Positions 1 through 8,312 of a DNA stretch of 32,583 bases are shown piece by piece (the stretch's first letter is position 1; the number at the start of each line of letters is the position of its first letter). Source of the stretch: Klebsiella pneumoniae. Its GTDB lineage: Bacteria; Pseudomonadota; Gammaproteobacteria; Burkholderiales; SG8-39. The stretch is from the NCBI GenBank assembly GCA_945906755.1, contig CAMDRJ010000015.1, positions 1 to 32,583 on the forward strand. Reading direction: 5' to 3'. Position numbers and translations under genes: made by a program. The notes below the pieces were generated by a model, which had not been told where the DNA came from, ran no database searches, and saw nothing but the letters and a program-made list of their open reading frames with translations.

Positions 1-306
1 CCCCACCATGCGCCGTGCGGCGTCTAGCGCAAGGGGGTCGGTCGCGAACGAACGCGCATCGCCGCGAAACATATTGCGCGGGAACTGGTCGCACGCGATG
101 ATGAAGGCAAGCAGCTCGCGCGGGCTCGCATCCCAACCGGCAAGCAGACCTGTTCGGGCTTGCTCCCATAACGGTGCAAAGCGAGCGCGGATCCCTTCAT
201 CGAACGCCGCATCCTTCGTGAACCACTCCTTACGTGGTTTCCCAAACGCCGCAACGTCCGGTGGGCCAAACCAGAATTCGAGCACATCTTGGGCGGCTGC
301 GATCAT
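1..306 (-). CDS. DUF924 family protein (partial, C-terminus off the left edge)
   Basis: This gene is missing from the ORF track because it runs off the window without a stop. Reading the minus strand from the ATG at 306 gives 102 residues beginning MIAAAQDVLEFWFGPP. They continue with EWFTKDAAFDEGIRARF, then CDQFPRNMFRGDARSFATD. These are the conserved blocks of the DUF924 family (YP_-type, TPR-like alpha-helical proteins of about 180-190 residues). Slightly more than half of the protein is therefore present. The molecular function of the family is not known. The two ORFs listed here by the track (8..313 + and 24..287 -) are out-of-frame shadows. It lies 32 bases downstream of the deacetylase gene on the same strand and could share its transcript. 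Confidence 0.85.
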   Translation of the reverse strand, partial: MIAAAQDVLEFWFGPPDVAAFGKPRKEWFTKDAAFDEGIRARFAPLWEQARTGLLAGWDASPRELLAFIIACDQFPRNMFRGDARSFATDPLALDAARRMVG

Positions 307-338
307 GGTGTGACACCGCGTGGCATTCGGTGAGGTAA

Positions 339-1238
339 CTAACCGCCGGGGATGGTACCGGCCGGCAGCTTCATGCAGTAGTCGGCGATGTCACCGGCGC
401 GCGTGTACCAGACGCGATCGCGCAGCTTATGCTCGACGCAGTGTTTAAGCGCCTGCCGGAGCGGCCGCAAGCGAAACGGTTGGCCGACGATAAAACCGTG
501 CAACGAGAGCGCAAACACGAGCGGCTGCTCTTCCGATTGCTCAACCAACTCGTCGAACTGATCGACGATCATGTCGGCGAATTCGCGGCCGGTGTGATCG
601 CGCCATACCTGATGGCTCGCGTCGTTCATTTCGATGGGATACGGCACCGAGAGGATCGGTCCCGAACGCGTTTTCATCCAGATCGGTTGATCGTCGAGCG
701 GCCAGTCGAGCAGATGCGTGTACCCGGCTTCTTTCAATAGATCAGGGGTCACGCCGGATTCCAAGGCGCCCGGCCCCATCCAACCGGTTGGCCGCTTACC
801 GACAAATTGCGCGATCTTCTCAGTGACTTCCGCGATCGCCCGCTTTTCATCGGCTTCCCACATACCGCGCAGCACCTCGGCGTTGGTGCGGCCATGACCG
901 ACGACTTCGTCGTCACGTGCTTTGATATGCGCAACGATATCCGGATACAACTCGGCGACCGCGCTATTTAAGAGAATCGAGGAAGGCAGCTTCAACTGAT
1001 CGAGCATGCGAAACAATCGCCAGATGCCGACGCGATTGCCATAGTCGCGCCACGCAAAGTTGCGCGTATGCTGGGGCCCGCCGCGATGCACCGGGTCCAT
1101 GCCGATGCCCGTGTTGAACGCGAAGTGCTCGATATTCACGGCGACATAGAACGCTAGACGCTTACCACCCGGCCAGGAATAGTCTTTCCGTTTCTCGATC
1201 GGTGAAAACTCGTAGCGGCCATGCCCCGGTAGATTCAT
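339..1238 (-). CDS. Polysaccharide deacetylase family protein (PuuE/allantoinase-like type)
   Basis: The 299-residue product has the NodB-homology layout of the group that includes metal-independent allantoinase PuuE. It starts with a YSWPGGKRLAFYVAVNIEHF block, followed by RDYGNRVGIWRLF, HGRTNAE and WMGPGALESGVTPDLL. The classical metal-binding TFDDG motif of peptidoglycan and chitin deacetylases is replaced by VNIEHF. Hydrolysis of a small C-N substrate is thus more likely than a cell-wall role. No signal peptide is visible, so it should be cytoplasmic. The ATG at 1238 is preceded by AAGGA about 9 bases upstream. A 16-bp palindrome lies 35-50 bases upstream and may be its operator. No other purine or ureide genes are present, so the substrate is unknown. 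The fold call is firm; the substrate is open. Confidence 0.87.
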   Translation of the reverse strand: MNLPGHGRYEFSPIEKRKDYSWPGGKRLAFYVAVNIEHFAFNTGIGMDPVHRGGPQHTRNFAWRDYGNRVGIWRLFRMLDQLKLPSSILLNSAVAELYPDIVAHIKARDDEVVGHGRTNAEVLRGMWEADEKRAIAEVTEKIAQFVGKRPTGWMGPGALESGVTPDLLKEAGYTHLLDWPLDDQPIWMKTRSGPILSVPYPIEMNDASHQVWRDHTGREFADMIVDQFDELVEQSEEQPLVFALSLHGFIVGQPFRLRPLRQALKHCVEHKLRDRVWYTRAGDIADYCMKLPAGTIPGG

Positions 1239-1272
1239 TACGGTCCATCCTTGTTGGTTGTTGGGCCTTAAT

Positions 1273-1288
1273 CTACCTCATGAGGTAG
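1273..1288. promoter_or_regulatory. Perfect 16-bp palindrome, candidate operator
   Basis: CTACCTCATGAGGTAG is a perfect inverted repeat in the divergent intergenic region. It lies about 35 bases before the deacetylase start (-) and about 118 bases before the start of the carboxymuconolactone decarboxylase-like gene (+). On the minus strand its right half runs into TAGATT, a partial match to a -10 hexamer, so a protein bound here could block that promoter. No regulator gene is in the window. Operator function is inference. Confidence 0.45.
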
Positions 1289-1405
1289 TCGCGCGTTTGC
1301 CTCACTCCGACTGCACGCTAGCCTTGCGCATCCAGATGGCGCATAATCCGGCGCGCTTCATTTTCCTCAATGTTCCCGCCCGAACGCCAAGATTGGAGAC
1401 CTTCC

Positions 1406-2008
1406 GTGGCCGTCAAGAAAGCCGTCAAGAAAGCCGTCAAGAACCCCACCCCGAGACTGACCCCGCCCGATGTGAACGCGCTCGATGCGGGCCAAACGGC
1501 CTTGCGCAATGCGATTGCTTCCGGCCCGCGCGGTGAGTTCCGCATGCAGGGGCCATTCGCGATCTTCATGGAATCGCCCGAATATGGCCTGCGTGCGCAG
1601 GAGTTAGGCGGCTATGTGCGACTGCGCACCACGGTGCCACCGCGTCTTTCAGAACTCGCGATTCTTTGTATCGCCAAGAAATGGCGTGCGCAGTTCGAAT
1701 GGTATGCCCATGCGCCGATCGCAGAACGCGCTGGCGTAAAGGCTGCCACCATCCAATCAATCTTCCGCGGGCGTCGGCCGGAAGGCGCGAAGCCTGATGA
1801 GCGTGCAATCTACGACTTCGTCGAAGAGCTGCATGCAAAGCGCCGCGTCAGCGACCCGACCTACAAGAAAGTGCAAAAGCTGCTTGGCAATCGCGGCGCG
1901 GTCGAACTCGTCGGGATCCTCGGTTACTACACGATGATCGCGATGCAATTGAATGTGTTCCGCGCGCCGCTTCCAGAGGGCGAAGTGTTGCCGTTTCCGG
2001 AAACCTGA
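1406..2008 (+). CDS. Carboxymuconolactone decarboxylase family protein (PcaC-like, no CxxC)
   Basis: The central part (RLSELAILCIAKKWRAQFEW, then YAHAPIAERAG) matches the conserved helices of the carboxymuconolactone decarboxylase/AhpD superfamily, including the E-x3-H spacing. It has no CxxC pair, so it is not a thiol peroxidase-type AhpD. A decarboxylase or hydrolase-like role in ring-fission pathways is more plausible. I chose the GTG at 1406 over the track's ATG at 1370 because GGAGA at 1394-1398 sits at normal spacing before it. The product is then 200 residues. Its first residues are an AVKK/AVKK/AVKN repeat encoded by three 12-bp units, giving a very basic tail absent from typical members. 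It is transcribed divergently from the deacetylase and converges on the S8 protease. Confidence 0.85.
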   Translation: MAVKKAVKKAVKNPTPRLTPPDVNALDAGQTALRNAIASGPRGEFRMQGPFAIFMESPEYGLRAQELGGYVRLRTTVPPRLSELAILCIAKKWRAQFEWYAHAPIAERAGVKAATIQSIFRGRRPEGAKPDERAIYDFVEELHAKRRVSDPTYKKVQKLLGNRGAVELVGILGYYTMIAMQLNVFRAPLPEGEVLPFPET

Positions 2009-2132
2009 GTCGGGGCGGCAAATCCACGAGGGAGTTCGCCGCCTATTGCGCCCAGCTGATCCGAACTGCACTGTTCATTCAACCGGCGCTGCCATGATCG
2101 TCGAGCGCTGCCGTCGTGGATCACTAAGGCGC
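2009..2132. other. Intergenic gap between convergent genes
   Basis: This 124-base gap separates the 3' ends of the carboxymuconolactone decarboxylase-like gene (+) and the S8 protease gene (-). An 8-bp inverted repeat is present (ATCCACGA at 2022-2029 and TCGTGGAT at 2114-2121), but the arms are about 85 bases apart and there is no T-run. I see no convincing terminator and no small gene. Confidence 0.4.
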
Positions 2133-4334
2133 TCAAAACGGCGTTGCATACCGCATGAATGCAATCCGTTCACTGCGCGCGCCAGCGTCGTGATTCGGCT
2201 CGGCGCGATGAATCATGGTCCAGGAAAGCGATGCGGCATTGCGAAGCAGCCGCGTATAGGTGAATTCGGTCAAGCGCTCGCGGCCGGCGGGCTTTAGGGA
2301 AACTGGTTGAATGCGCCGGACCACCGCGCCGGTGTCATCGATGGTGTCGGGGATGTCCAAGGTCATCTCGCCTGACATGGCACGCAATGGCTGCGACAGT
2401 GCAAGGCTCAATCGATCGTTGCGCACCAAACTATGCAACCGAACCAGTTCGATGCCGAATGCCTCGGACCGCACCGCCGAAATCCGCGCGATCAAGCTCT
2501 CCGTCGTATTGTTGACCGCGGGCGTGCTGCCTATCGTGTATTGGCCGGCGATGCTCCATGCGTGGGTAAAGTCAAGACGCCCGAACACTGTTGCCGCGCT
2601 CGTAATTGGATCGATCGACAAGCGATAAGCATCGCCTGCGATTGCGCCGAAATAGGTGTCATTTTCCTGGATGCGCTGCGCCGTCACACCAACCGATCCC
2701 AGCGCGCCATGTTTGGCGACTTCAAGAACAGCTGCATTGGCACTCGATTGCGATCGCCGGGCTGGGGCAAACTGCTCCTGCAATGCCGATGCACCGGTGG
2801 TGGACAGTACGCCGAACTTGAGCTTAAGCCCTTCGTCGATTGCATGCCCCATCAGCAGATGATGATGGGCGGGCAGCATTGCAAGCATCGGCAGCGACAA
2901 TGCGGTAGAGCGTGTGGGCGCCGTGTCATGTCGATCGATCGCACCCAGGCCAAGATAGGAACCTGCCATGCCCATGGTGCCCGCTGCCCATTCGCTGCGC
3001 GGACCAAGCGATTGCACGAGCGCCAAGTTTGCGATGTTCGCGGGCGCTCTGAATCTCGCCTCGTACTCGAACATTCCGCCGCGTGGTAATTGCGGATTGG
3101 TTGTGTCGATCGCGTAATGGACGATGGTCTCCGGCCCGGTATTGGTACGAGCCATGCCATAGAGGCGATCGGGTGCGCCGAAAATCTGTTCGCTGGTGGT
3201 GCGACGCGCCGGGGCGATACCACCAGCCAGATCGAAATAAAAACCTCTGCCAAATGAATCCAATGCGACGCTGCGCAGCTCACCGCGCGCGGCCGCAACA
3301 CGAAGCTGAGCGCCGGCGATCAGACCGCCTTCCAAGGTTGCCGATCGAAGTAATGCCAAGATACCGGATCGCAACTGCAGCTCCGGCTGCCCAACCGGCT
3401 GCAACGCGCGGGCCGGATTCAACAGGCCCCAACCATAGACTTCGTCGACGCCCGGGGCGCCTAAATCCGTTGCCGTGACAAACAAGATACCGGCAACTTG
3501 AAGCGCAGAAAGATAGGGCCAGCGTGCCAGAATGAGGCCTGCGGTGCCCGCAACGATGGGTGCTGCCGCGGAGGTGCCGCTGATTGCAATATGTGAGTTG
3601 GCATCAAACGCGGAAGCCGCCGGCACATTGACGCCCGGTGCGACCAGGAAATGGTATTTCGTATCTCCCGCACGATTGGAAAATGCGGCGATGACGTTGC
3701 CGGCATCGACCGCCCCGACCGCGATCATGCGCCCCCTCGACCAGTCCTCTTTGGCGAAGCGTGCGGGCCAACTCGGATTCGCGTGCGAATTGTTGCCGGC
3801 CGCGACGACGATCAATTGACCTGCCGCCACCGAATCCTTGAATGCAGTGCTGTCGAGGGGCGTGGTCGCGGCAAGCGAAAGATTGACAATCCGCGCGCGG
3901 CCGATCGAATAGCGCAGTCCCGCGGCGATATTGCGGTCGGTGGCGTAAAGCCCGTCAAACACGCGGATCGGTAGCAGCAACGGCACAATTGGATTCGGGT
4001 TGGGGTCCTTTTGCGCCGCGATAATCGAGGCAACCGCGGTGCCGTGGCCCGTGACATCGGCTGCGTTGCCAGACGCGCCAAATACTTCGTACGCGCCTCG
4101 CGCGATGCGGTTCGCAAAGTCGCGATGATTCAAGTTGGCGCCCGAATCGATCACCGCGATAACAGGTTGTGCTTTGACCGGTTCGTTGACCAATGCGAGG
4201 AGTGCAATGCCAAGCATGCACGCAGCCAAGCCCAACCGACCGGTCACGGGGACTCGCGCTGGTCGATGCAGCCGCTCCGTATCGCGGGCAGCGCGCCGCC
4301 CGGCGATCGACACGGCATCGCTGCACTGGTTCAT
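2133..4334 (-). CDS. S8 (subtilisin-like) serine protease with autotransporter-like C-terminus
   Basis: The catalytic triad is intact. In the 778-residue track numbering it is Asp108 in VIDSGANLNHRDF, His142 in GHGTAVASII and Ser300 in GTSAAAPIVAG; Asn226 in VVAAGNN forms the oxyanion hole. A hydrophobic segment (LGLAACMLGIALLAL) ending at VKA before the first catalytic motif reads as a signal peptide. There is no usual propeptide between it and the protease domain. After residue 360 the sequence alternates like beta strands. It contains DRLSLALSQPLRAMSG, RERLTEFTYTRLL and a terminal FMRYATPF ending in Phe, as in proteobacterial S8 autotransporter barrels. I chose the ATG at 4334 (733 residues) because GGAG lies 7 bases before it, whereas the track start at 4469 has no such site. 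The protein probably acts at the outer membrane or is released from it; the target is unknown. Confidence 0.85.
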   Translation of the reverse strand: MNQCSDAVSIAGRRAARDTERLHRPARVPVTGRLGLAACMLGIALLALVNEPVKAQPVIAVIDSGANLNHRDFANRIARGAYEVFGASGNAADVTGHGTAVASIIAAQKDPNPNPIVPLLLPIRVFDGLYATDRNIAAGLRYSIGRARIVNLSLAATTPLDSTAFKDSVAAGQLIVVAAGNNSHANPSWPARFAKEDWSRGRMIAVGAVDAGNVIAAFSNRAGDTKYHFLVAPGVNVPAASAFDANSHIAISGTSAAAPIVAGTAGLILARWPYLSALQVAGILFVTATDLGAPGVDEVYGWGLLNPARALQPVGQPELQLRSGILALLRSATLEGGLIAGAQLRVAAARGELRSVALDSFGRGFYFDLAGGIAPARRTTSEQIFGAPDRLYGMARTNTGPETIVHYAIDTTNPQLPRGGMFEYEARFRAPANIANLALVQSLGPRSEWAAGTMGMAGSYLGLGAIDRHDTAPTRSTALSLPMLAMLPAHHHLLMGHAIDEGLKLKFGVLSTTGASALQEQFAPARRSQSSANAAVLEVAKHGALGSVGVTAQRIQENDTYFGAIAGDAYRLSIDPITSAATVFGRLDFTHAWSIAGQYTIGSTPAVNNTTESLIARISAVRSEAFGIELVRLHSLVRNDRLSLALSQPLRAMSGEMTLDIPDTIDDTGAVVRRIQPVSLKPAGRERLTEFTYTRLLRNAASLSWTMIHRAEPNHDAGARSERIAFMRYATPF

Positions 4335-4561
4335 TCGATTGCTCCACGGGAAGCAAGCGTGCCGTCGGGTTGGCGTGGGCTCCCGCGGACAAGGTCGAAC
4401 GAACGACAGCTTCCCTTGGCGATTGAACGGCAGGCGCCGGGTGTAGGAACAACGGAGTAGAGCGGGCAATCCCCGCCAATTCAGGAGCTAATGAAAGGGC
4501 AGGGTGAGGTCGTGTGCTACATCACCGAATAATCCTGGTGAGGAGAACTGAGATGGCGGGG
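4335..4561. other. Intergenic region between the dioxygenase and protease genes
   Basis: These 227 bases lie downstream of the gentisate dioxygenase-type gene and upstream of the protease start. A small GC-rich hairpin (GCGGG, loop CAATC, CCCGC at 4462-4476) is present without a T-run. It could end the catabolic operon on the minus strand, but only weakly. The protease promoter must lie here or within the dioxygenase gene; I cannot pick out hexamers with confidence. Confidence 0.35.
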
Positions 4562-5608
4562 TTACGCGGCTTCCTGCTCACGCCATAGATCGAGCGCCTG
4601 CTGCACTGGTCGATCGGAGAAGGAAAAAATCACCGATTCCGTGATGGTCTCGAATCGATAGTTGATCCATGAGGGCGCGATGAACACGTCTTTTGGTTCG
4701 TACTCGAACGTGCGATCGCCGATGATGACTTTGCCCGTTCCTTCCATCACCGTAAATGCGGTCGCATCGGTGGCGCGATAGTTCTTGCCACGAAAGGCTT
4801 TCGGCAGCATTTGCAGATAGGTGCCGATGGTGGGCATCGCGGACTTGCCGTTCGCCGGATTCACATACTGCAACTTCCAGCCATGCGAAGGATGCGGATC
4901 TTCGGCCTTCTTCAATTCTTCCAATGCGCCGCGTGAACGATCGTAGGGGTACCAAAACAACGGCGAGGTGCTCGTGGAGGCTTTGTAGTTGAGCGGCAAC
5001 ATGGTCTGACCGAAGCGCGCGAGCGCCGAGCCTGCGGTACCGCGCGTCTTTTGCGATTGCTCGCTCGGTCGCTCCATGAATTGTGCATCGAGCAATTCGA
5101 CGATCTGTACGTCCAGTCCGTCCAGCCAAATCACCGGCTCATTGCCCGGGTTGCCATGGTCGTGCCAGCACCAGGAGGGCGTGATGATGAAATCGCCCGG
5201 TGTCATGTTTACGCGCTCGCCATCGACCGCGGTGTAGGCGCCTTTGCCTTCGATGACAAAGCGCAGCGCCGATTGCGTATGCCGATGCGCGCGCGCGACT
5301 TCACCCGGAAGAATCAGTTGCAGACCGGCATAAAGGCTGTTGGTGATACGCGACTTGCCGCGCACGCCCGGATTCTCCAGCACCAGCACGCGCCGCTCGG
5401 CTTCTTCGGCGGTGATGAGCTGCCCGGATTCCATGATCCACGGACGCATTTGCTGCCACTTCCAGATCGCGGGCAAGCAGGGCGACTTGGGCTCTTTGAT
5501 GACGAGTCCATGCAGGACTTCCCAGAGCGGTGCGACGTCGGCCTTACCGATCTTGTCGTAATAGGCCTTGCGTTCGGCTTGTTCGTTGGACTTCATGACG
5601 GCGGACAT
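4562..5608 (-). CDS. Gentisate 1,2-dioxygenase-type bicupin ring-cleavage enzyme
   Basis: The product resembles gentisate 1,2-dioxygenases, which open gentisate to maleylpyruvate with Fe(II) and O2. Starting from the ATG at 5608, which has GGGAG six bases upstream, it is 348 residues, the usual family length. The N-terminal cupin has His108 and His110 in ARAHRHTQSALRF and His149 in CWHDHGN. That spacing is the one expected for the iron ligands. The C-terminal cupin (GTGKVIIGDRTFEYEPKDVF) lacks the full His set, as in the family. Salicylate and 1-hydroxy-2-naphthoate dioxygenases share this fold, so the ring substrate is not certain. It is the last gene of the minus-strand transporter/ligase operon, 66 bases after the ATPase stop. 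Maleylpyruvate isomerase and fumarylpyruvate hydrolase genes are not in the window. Confidence 0.88.
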   Translation of the reverse strand: MSAVMKSNEQAERKAYYDKIGKADVAPLWEVLHGLVIKEPKSPCLPAIWKWQQMRPWIMESGQLITAEEAERRVLVLENPGVRGKSRITNSLYAGLQLILPGEVARAHRHTQSALRFVIEGKGAYTAVDGERVNMTPGDFIITPSWCWHDHGNPGNEPVIWLDGLDVQIVELLDAQFMERPSEQSQKTRGTAGSALARFGQTMLPLNYKASTSTSPLFWYPYDRSRGALEELKKAEDPHPSHGWKLQYVNPANGKSAMPTIGTYLQMLPKAFRGKNYRATDATAFTVMEGTGKVIIGDRTFEYEPKDVFIAPSWINYRFETITESVIFSFSDRPVQQALDLWREQEAA

Positions 5609-5674
5609 GGGCATCTCCCGGGAATTCTCGTAGCCCCAAATCATACCCTCAGGCCGACACGATGACGCGACGAA

Positions 5675-6448
5675 TCAGCGTCCGAGGTATGCAGTGATCA
5701 CCTTCGGGTCGGCCAGCACCTCTTGGGGCGCTCCTTCGGCCAGGAACTCACCATAACTCAGCACGTACAGGCGATCGGCCAGATCGGCGACCATCTGCAT
5801 GTCATGTTCGACCCAGATCATCGTGATGCCGAGTTCATGGCGAATTCTGAGGATATGCCGCGCCAGGTCTTCGCGCTCCTCTCGATTCAAGCCGGCAGAG
5901 GGTTCATCCAGCAGCAAAATCTTCGGGTCGAGCGCGAGCGCACGCGCAAAGCCAACGATCTTTTGCACGCCGAACGGCAGGCCGCCAACCGGCTGATGGC
6001 GGATCCGCTCCAGCTCCACGAATTCGAGAATCTCTTCGATCGCCCGCCGATGCGTCGCTTCTTCATCGCGTACGCGGCGAGTGAAGAATCCACCGGCTGC
6101 AACGCCCGACGTCATCTTGGCGTGACGACCCACCATCAGGTTATCGAGGACCGACATGTGCGGGAACAACTCGCCATGCTGAAAGGTGCGAGCGACGCCG
6201 GCCGCAGCGATTTCGTGCGGCTTGCCGCGCGCGATGTCGCGGTCGTTCAAGCGAATCGTTCCGGTATTGGGCTTGTAGATGCCGCAGATGCAGTTGAGTA
6301 CGCTGGTTTTGCCGGCGCCATTGGGGCCGATCAGCGCGAGCAGCTTGCCCGGATCGGCATCGAATGACACATCGTTCAGTACGCGCAGACCGCCAAACAA
6401 AAGCGAGATCTTACGCAGGCTCAAGGTGGCGGGCGTCGCATTACCCAT
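5675..6448 (-). CDS. Liv-type ABC transporter ATP-binding protein (LivG type)
   Basis: This 257-residue ATPase belongs to the branched-chain amino acid/aromatic acid (HAAT) importer class. Visible motifs are Walker A GPNGAGKT (41-48), the Q-loop glutamine in TFQ (about 90), the signature LPFGVQK (157-163), Walker B ILLLDEPSAGL (from 177) and the switch histidine in WVEHDMQMV. The signature departs from LSGGQ, but LPxGxQK forms are known in this subfamily. The conserved FPHMSVLDNLMVGRH block is LivG-like. It overlaps the upstream LivF-type gene by 8 bases, so the two should be translationally coupled and form a heterodimer on the cytoplasmic side of the LivH/LivM-type permeases. Confidence 0.92.
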   Translation of the reverse strand: MGNATPATLSLRKISLLFGGLRVLNDVSFDADPGKLLALIGPNGAGKTSVLNCICGIYKPNTGTIRLNDRDIARGKPHEIAAAGVARTFQHGELFPHMSVLDNLMVGRHAKMTSGVAAGGFFTRRVRDEEATHRRAIEEILEFVELERIRHQPVGGLPFGVQKIVGFARALALDPKILLLDEPSAGLNREEREDLARHILRIRHELGITMIWVEHDMQMVADLADRLYVLSYGEFLAEGAPQEVLADPKVITAYLGR

Positions 6449-7241
6449 ACCAACGCCTGCTGCGCCGATACTGCTTCACATCGCGATAACTGCGCCGCTC
6501 GCTGCCACCGCCCAGATAGAACTCCTTGATGTCCTGGTGGCTCGATAGGCGCTCGGGCGTGCCGTCCAACACAATGCGGCCGTTTTCGATGACGTAACCG
6601 TAGTCGGCAATGTCGAGCGCGACCTGGGCGTTCTGCTCGACCAACAAGATCGTCGTACCGAGTTCGCGCCGGATGGTCAGCAGTCGTTGCATCAGTTCGG
6701 ACACCATGATCGGGGACAGCCCAAGCGATAACTCATCGACCAGCAGCATCTCAGGCGCACACATGAGGGCCGCGCCGATGCCTAGCATTTGGCGTTCGCC
6801 GCCGCTCAAGTAACCCGCTTCGCGCGTACGTAAGCGCGCGAGCGCCGGGAAATACTCGAAGACGGTCGCGGCCAGCCGCTTGCGATCGAAGCCTTTCACG
6901 ACGCGCGCAACATTCGCATCGAGGTTCTCGGCAACTGTGAGGTTCTCGAAGACTTTCTGGCGTTCCGGTACCAGCACGATGCCGCGCGAGGTGACGCCAT
7001 GCGGCGGCAGATTCTCAATCCGCTCGCCTTTGTAGGTGACGGTTCCTTCGGTGACGCGCGCATCGTCCATGCCGATGAAACCGGAAATCGCGCGAAGCGT
7101 GGTCGTTTTGCCCGCGCCATTGGTGCCAAGCAGCGCAACGATCTGGCCTTTCTCGACGCGTAGCGATATGCCTTGCACAGCGGTAATGACGCGCTTGTAG
7201 ACGACTTCGAGCTGCTCGACGACCAGAAGCGCGTCGGCCAT
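6441..7241 (-). CDS. Liv-type ABC transporter ATP-binding protein (LivF type)
   Basis: The 266-residue product is the second ATPase of the HAAT-type importer. Walker A is GTNGAGKT (39-46), the signature is LSGGERQML (from 145) and Walker B is MLLVDELSLGL (from 166). The proline usual after the Walker B Asp-Glu is replaced by Leu, which also occurs in relatives. The C-terminus carries an extra basic, Tyr-rich tail (RRSYRDVKQYRRSRRWYG) beyond the usual LivF end. The gene follows the LivM-type permease by a single base and overlaps the LivG-type gene by 8 bases. It is therefore expressed as one unit with them. The transported substrate cannot be read from the ATPases. Confidence 0.92.
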   Translation of the reverse strand: MADALLVVEQLEVVYKRVITAVQGISLRVEKGQIVALLGTNGAGKTTTLRAISGFIGMDDARVTEGTVTYKGERIENLPPHGVTSRGIVLVPERQKVFENLTVAENLDANVARVVKGFDRKRLAATVFEYFPALARLRTREAGYLSGGERQMLGIGAALMCAPEMLLVDELSLGLSPIMVSELMQRLLTIRRELGTTILLVEQNAQVALDIADYGYVIENGRIVLDGTPERLSSHQDIKEFYLGGGSERRSYRDVKQYRRSRRWYG

Positions 7242-7242
7242 G

Positions 7243-8310
7243 TCAACGCCCCTTCGATAATGGCGCCTGCTTGAACGGCCACAGCAGAAAATAATTCTGG
7301 ATGCGCCGCCAAATCCCGACTAGACCCTGTGGTTCGAAGAGCAGAAACAGAATCATCACCAAGCCAAACGCCGCGTAATTGATCGCGAACACGGAATTGG
7401 CCCATGCGGCGGGCGTCGGCAATACTTGCATCAATGCTTCGATCGCATAGGGAAACAACACGACGAATACCGCACCCAGCACCGCGCCAAGCATCGAGCC
7501 CATGCCGCCGATGATGACCATCGCGACGTATTGAATGGTCAGAAACAGCGAGAACGCTTCGGCCGAAACGAAGCCGCGGTAGTAGGCAAAGAGACAACCG
7601 GCAATCGAGGTCATCATCGAACTCACGACGAACGCGGCAAGTTTGTAACGCGCGACCGGGATACCTAGCGCCTCGGCGACCGTTTCGCGTCCGTGAATCG
7701 CGCGCCATGCACGACCCGTGCGGCTGCGTAGGAGATTAAGGCCGAACAACAGCGCCGCCGCCGCAAACATCGCGAGCACGAAATACCAGGCGATCGGATC
7801 TTCGAGGGTCCAGCTGCCGATGCGCGGTGGGTCGATCACAACCCCGGTCGAGAATCCACGCTTTGTTTCGTACTCGCTGCCCGCATACATCACGATGAAA
7901 TGGAGCGCAAGCGTACTTACCGCAAGATAGAGACCGCGCAAACGCAGGCTCGGGAGACCGAAGATCACGCCGATCGTCGCGCCGACCAGGCCCGATGCGG
8001 GCAAGGTGATCCAAAAGGGCGCATTCAGTTCCTTAAAGAGAATGCCCGCGGTAAAGGCGCCGGCCGCCATGAGCCCGGCATGGCCAAGTGAGATCTGGCC
8101 TGCATAGCCGGTGAGCAACATCAAGGCGGTCGCGCCGATGATCGCGAGGAAAACCTGATTGGCGAGATCAAGCAGAAAGGCCGATGCGACGAATGGCAAA
8201 GCCGCGAGGATCACAATGAACAATGCGAAGCACACGCGCTGCGCGCGCGTATCGAGGAGGCGCGTGTCTTCGCCGTAGTGGGTACGAAAATAGCCGGATG
8301 CGTTGGGCAT
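7243..8310 (-). CDS. Liv-type ABC transporter permease (LivM type)
   Basis: This is a multi-spanning inner-membrane permease of about 355 residues. Its blocks are typical of LivM: LLTGYAGQISLGHAGLMAAG, GLPSLRLRGLYLAVSTLAL, then GGMGSMLGAVLGAVFVVLFP near the C-terminus. I prefer the ATG at 8310 over the track start at 8355, because it lies just after the LivH-type stop codon and removes a poorly conserved 15-residue extension. The hydrophilic N-terminus (about 25 residues) precedes the first membrane segment. It should pair with the LivH-type protein to form the transport channel. The neighbouring ligase and dioxygenase suggest an aromatic or acyl substrate rather than leucine, but this is inference. 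Confidence 0.9.
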   Translation of the reverse strand: MPNASGYFRTHYGEDTRLLDTRAQRVCFALFIVILAALPFVASAFLLDLANQVFLAIIGATALMLLTGYAGQISLGHAGLMAAGAFTAGILFKELNAPFWITLPASGLVGATIGVIFGLPSLRLRGLYLAVSTLALHFIVMYAGSEYETKRGFSTGVVIDPPRIGSWTLEDPIAWYFVLAMFAAAALLFGLNLLRSRTGRAWRAIHGRETVAEALGIPVARYKLAAFVVSSMMTSIAGCLFAYYRGFVSAEAFSLFLTIQYVAMVIIGGMGSMLGAVLGAVFVVLFPYAIEALMQVLPTPAAWANSVFAINYAAFGLVMILFLLFEPQGLVGIWRRIQNYFLLWPFKQAPLSKGR

Positions 8311-8312
8311 GG

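Noticed and set aside
4553-4588. Tiny plus-strand ORF (12 codons with stop) with a very good ribosome site (GAGGAGAACTGAG before ATG)
   Set aside because: Only 11 residues, running into the 3' end of the dioxygenase gene on the other strand; no supporting context. The site is probably chance.
5675-6448. Degenerate ABC signature LPFGVQK in the LivG-type ATPase as a sign of inactivation
   Set aside because: LPxGxQK signatures occur in other active HAAT-type ATPases and all other motifs are intact.
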